Assembly (NCBI GenBank): GCA_945870185.1
Contig: CAMBRK010000049.1
Location: 1-33,474 of the forward strand
Direction: 5' to 3'
DNA from: Aureispira sp. CCB-QB1
GTDB taxonomy: Bacteria > Bacteroidota > Bacteroidia > Chitinophagales > Saprospiraceae
Length of the DNA: 33,474 nucleotides
Shown here piece after piece: positions 31,812 through 33,474 of the stretch. A program made the translations under genes and the position numbers. The number at the start of each line of letters is the position of its first letter. Within the stretch, counting starts at the first letter, position 1. Under the pieces are notes generated by a model. It saw only the letters and a list, made by a program, of their open reading frames with translations. It ran no database searches and was not told the origin of the DNA.

Positions 31812-33434
31812 ATGAAAATAAATATCATACCATTTATATTCTTTACTTTTTATATAAATGCACAGTATTTACATCCTAAACTGCCTTACGAAAAGATTAT
31901 TTTTCCAGGTCTTAATCCACAATATTATGAGACATCATTTGATGCTTCTATGGTGAGTGACTCTTGTGATGGATACAATCAGTTTACTTATACTTATAAA
32001 GTTAGTGAAGTTTATCACGAAAACTTGGTGTTTACGCCCTACCTTTGGAAAAGCCCTTATGGGACTATTGGATCGTATATCGAATGTAGAAATATCTATG
32101 ATGGAAGTCTGAAATGGCAGGTAAGATATGACAATCCTGATGGCCATGTGGAATTTATAGCCTTAATGTATATAGAAGGGGAGAAATTGATTGCTATAAG
32201 CCATAAGCAAACCACACCTTACAAGAAAAATACTATTCAAAATCAATTAAAGAATTTTATCATTACTAAAAGGGTGTATGATATCAAAGATGGTAGATTA
32301 TTATCATATTATCACAGACCATTTAATGACACAGAAGTCTACACTACTGTTACAGATTGGTTTGGAAGATCAGGAAGCTCGTATATATTTAAGGAGCGAG
32401 AGCATTTGAGGTATGTAGAATATTTTGCCATTGGCAGCCAAAGATACTTAAAGAGCTGTTTGCTCGACCATACAGGAGCCTTAGCTTCTAAGGTAGATAC
32501 TATGGCCGTAAATAATTATATACTCAATTTTAATCTCATACAGCTGCATCCGGATACTTTGCTGCATGTAGAAATGAATAGAAGTAAACGGGTCTTGTAC
32601 TTTAGACATTTGAGCCCAGGCCTAAAACTGTACCATGAGATAGTATCTGATACATTGCCTACTATCGACCCAGCTGTCCTGAAATTTATCAAAAGATCAT
32701 CTGATAAGAGCAAAATGCTTTTTTCTAACAGTTATCCTTCTAACCTTGCGTGGCCACAGTATTTTGTAGAGTACTTTTCGATAAGAAAAGATGGGAAACT
32801 GCTAAAATACACCCTTGATAAAGCATCAAACGAATTTGAATGTCCTATAGAATGGGAAGGTGAAGGAGAGACCATCACTTTTCTTACTCGTAGGTTGCTT
32901 GCAGATGGCGAGACCTGGAAAAGTACCCTGCAGGTATACGATCTTGGCCCTGGCGAAGGGCGAAAGTTTATCAAAGAGTTTGTTTCTACGACCCGTCATA
33001 GAGAAGTATGGCCCAATTCATGTACTAAAATCGGTAATGATCACTTATTTTGTTACTTCACAGAAATTAGTTCTTCAGGGTATTTTCAGTATTTATACGA
33101 TTTACATGCAAAAGCATACAGTCAGATGCTCATTCCCATCCAAAATCTATATAGTTCATCTGATGTATCAGATCAAACTACGGAGAGTAATATCCATATA
33201 TTTCCAAATCCTACTACAGATTTCTGTTATATCCATTTTGACCTTGACTTTACAGGGATGATGCATATCTGCGATATACACGGCAAGGAAATCATAAAAT
33301 CAGAAGTGAGCAATCAAAGGGAAATAAACATAGATGTCAGTGGTTGGGATGCAGGCATCTATTTTATCAATTTTATAGACAATAATAACACTCAAAACAA
33401 AAGCGTAAGCAAAAAATTGGTTAAGATACGTTAG
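31812..33434 (+). CDS. T9SS-exported protein, paralogue D
   Basis: The 540-residue product has a short signal peptide (MKINIIPFIFFTFYINAQ). It has the same blocks as paralogue C (PKLPYEKIIFPGLNPQY, SDSCDGYNQF, SYIECRNIYDGSLKW) and a sorting domain NIHIFPNPTTDFCYI ... GWDAGIYFINFI ... KLVKIR. From about residue 200 onward it is nearly the same as paralogue C in DNA as well as protein, while the N-terminal third and an insertion of a few residues near 300 differ. It lies downstream of the second Cys-rich lipoprotein. The function is unknown; surface exposure is predicted. Confidence 0.8.
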   Translation: MKINIIPFIFFTFYINAQYLHPKLPYEKIIFPGLNPQYYETSFDASMVSDSCDGYNQFTYTYKVSEVYHENLVFTPYLWKSPYGTIGSYIECRNIYDGSLKWQVRYDNPDGHVEFIALMYIEGEKLIAISHKQTTPYKKNTIQNQLKNFIITKRVYDIKDGRLLSYYHRPFNDTEVYTTVTDWFGRSGSSYIFKEREHLRYVEYFAIGSQRYLKSCLLDHTGALASKVDTMAVNNYILNFNLIQLHPDTLLHVEMNRSKRVLYFRHLSPGLKLYHEIVSDTLPTIDPAVLKFIKRSSDKSKMLFSNSYPSNLAWPQYFVEYFSIRKDGKLLKYTLDKASNEFECPIEWEGEGETITFLTRRLLADGETWKSTLQVYDLGPGEGRKFIKEFVSTTRHREVWPNSCTKIGNDHLFCYFTEISSSGYFQYLYDLHAKAYSQMLIPIQNLYSSSDVSDQTTESNIHIFPNPTTDFCYIHFDLDFTGMMHICDIHGKEIIKSEVSNQREINIDVSGWDAGIYFINFIDNNNTQNKSVSKKLVKIR

Positions 33435-33440
33435 TCTCAA

Positions 33441-33474
33441 GGAGTGTGATGAGCATTTTATTTAATCATCACAC
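33441..33474. terminator. Inverted repeat after paralogue D, cut by the window edge
   Basis: GGAGTGTGATGA (33441-33452) and the visible TCATCACAC (33466-33474) repeat the structure after paralogue C. The right arm is also the expected 3' end of a third OmpA-type tail on the minus strand, which would continue outside the window. Confidence 0.55.

Overview
The window comes from a low-GC member of the Bacteroidota, most likely the Saprospiria/Saprospirales side. The evidence is a set of secreted proteins with type IX secretion (T9SS) C-terminal sorting domains, promoters of the Bacteroidota TTG/TANNTTTG type, an orphan PbpC, a MerR-B12 regulator, a NagZ/beta-lactamase fusion and OmpA-like C-terminal tails. 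The assignment to an order is inference.

Left edge (1-2000): the last codons and right end of an IS21-family element run into an SdpA-like gene and truncate it. Next to it is an SdpC-like toxin precursor, so this is a Bacteroidota version of the Bacillus SDP killing-factor locus. A divergent small XRE regulator follows; its C-terminal part is out of frame after an A8 tract.

2000-6110: pbpC (peptidoglycan glycosyltransferase/transpeptidase) and fhs (formate-tetrahydrofolate ligase), closed by a strong bidirectional terminator.

6110-10320 (minus strand): two mosaic paralogues of a T9SS-exported protein lie behind a Cys-rich lipoprotein gene. The lipoprotein gene opens with 11-bp tandem repeats just after its ATG. 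The same two-gene module recurs at 29000-33474 on the plus strand, again with an 11-bp tandem repeat at the lipoprotein start. There, one repeat fewer closes the frame after 11 codons. The duplicated cassette, its hairpins and the possible repeat-controlled frame switch are the most novel content of the window.

10440-12730: xseB, a YceI-family lipoprotein, and a MerR/B12-type regulator with its own 11-bp-spaced direct repeats. 12735-19192: a tight five-gene operon (outer-membrane barrel, T9SS-sorted protein, SDR oxidoreductase, NagZ-like GH3 fused to a serine hydrolase, gamma-carbonic anhydrase). 19208-19470: a tRNA transcription unit with a good promoter and terminator. Its first tRNA (Thr, GGT) is broken after the first T-stem strand; the second (CAT anticodon) is intact.

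19885-28767: a small membrane-anchored hypothetical protein, a TPR membrane protein, then the housekeeping genes prfA, scpA and priA, and a SWIM zinc-finger protein. 28760 to the right edge: decayed OmpA C-terminal tails repeated between the copies of the secreted-protein cassette. The start of a third tail lies at the right edge.
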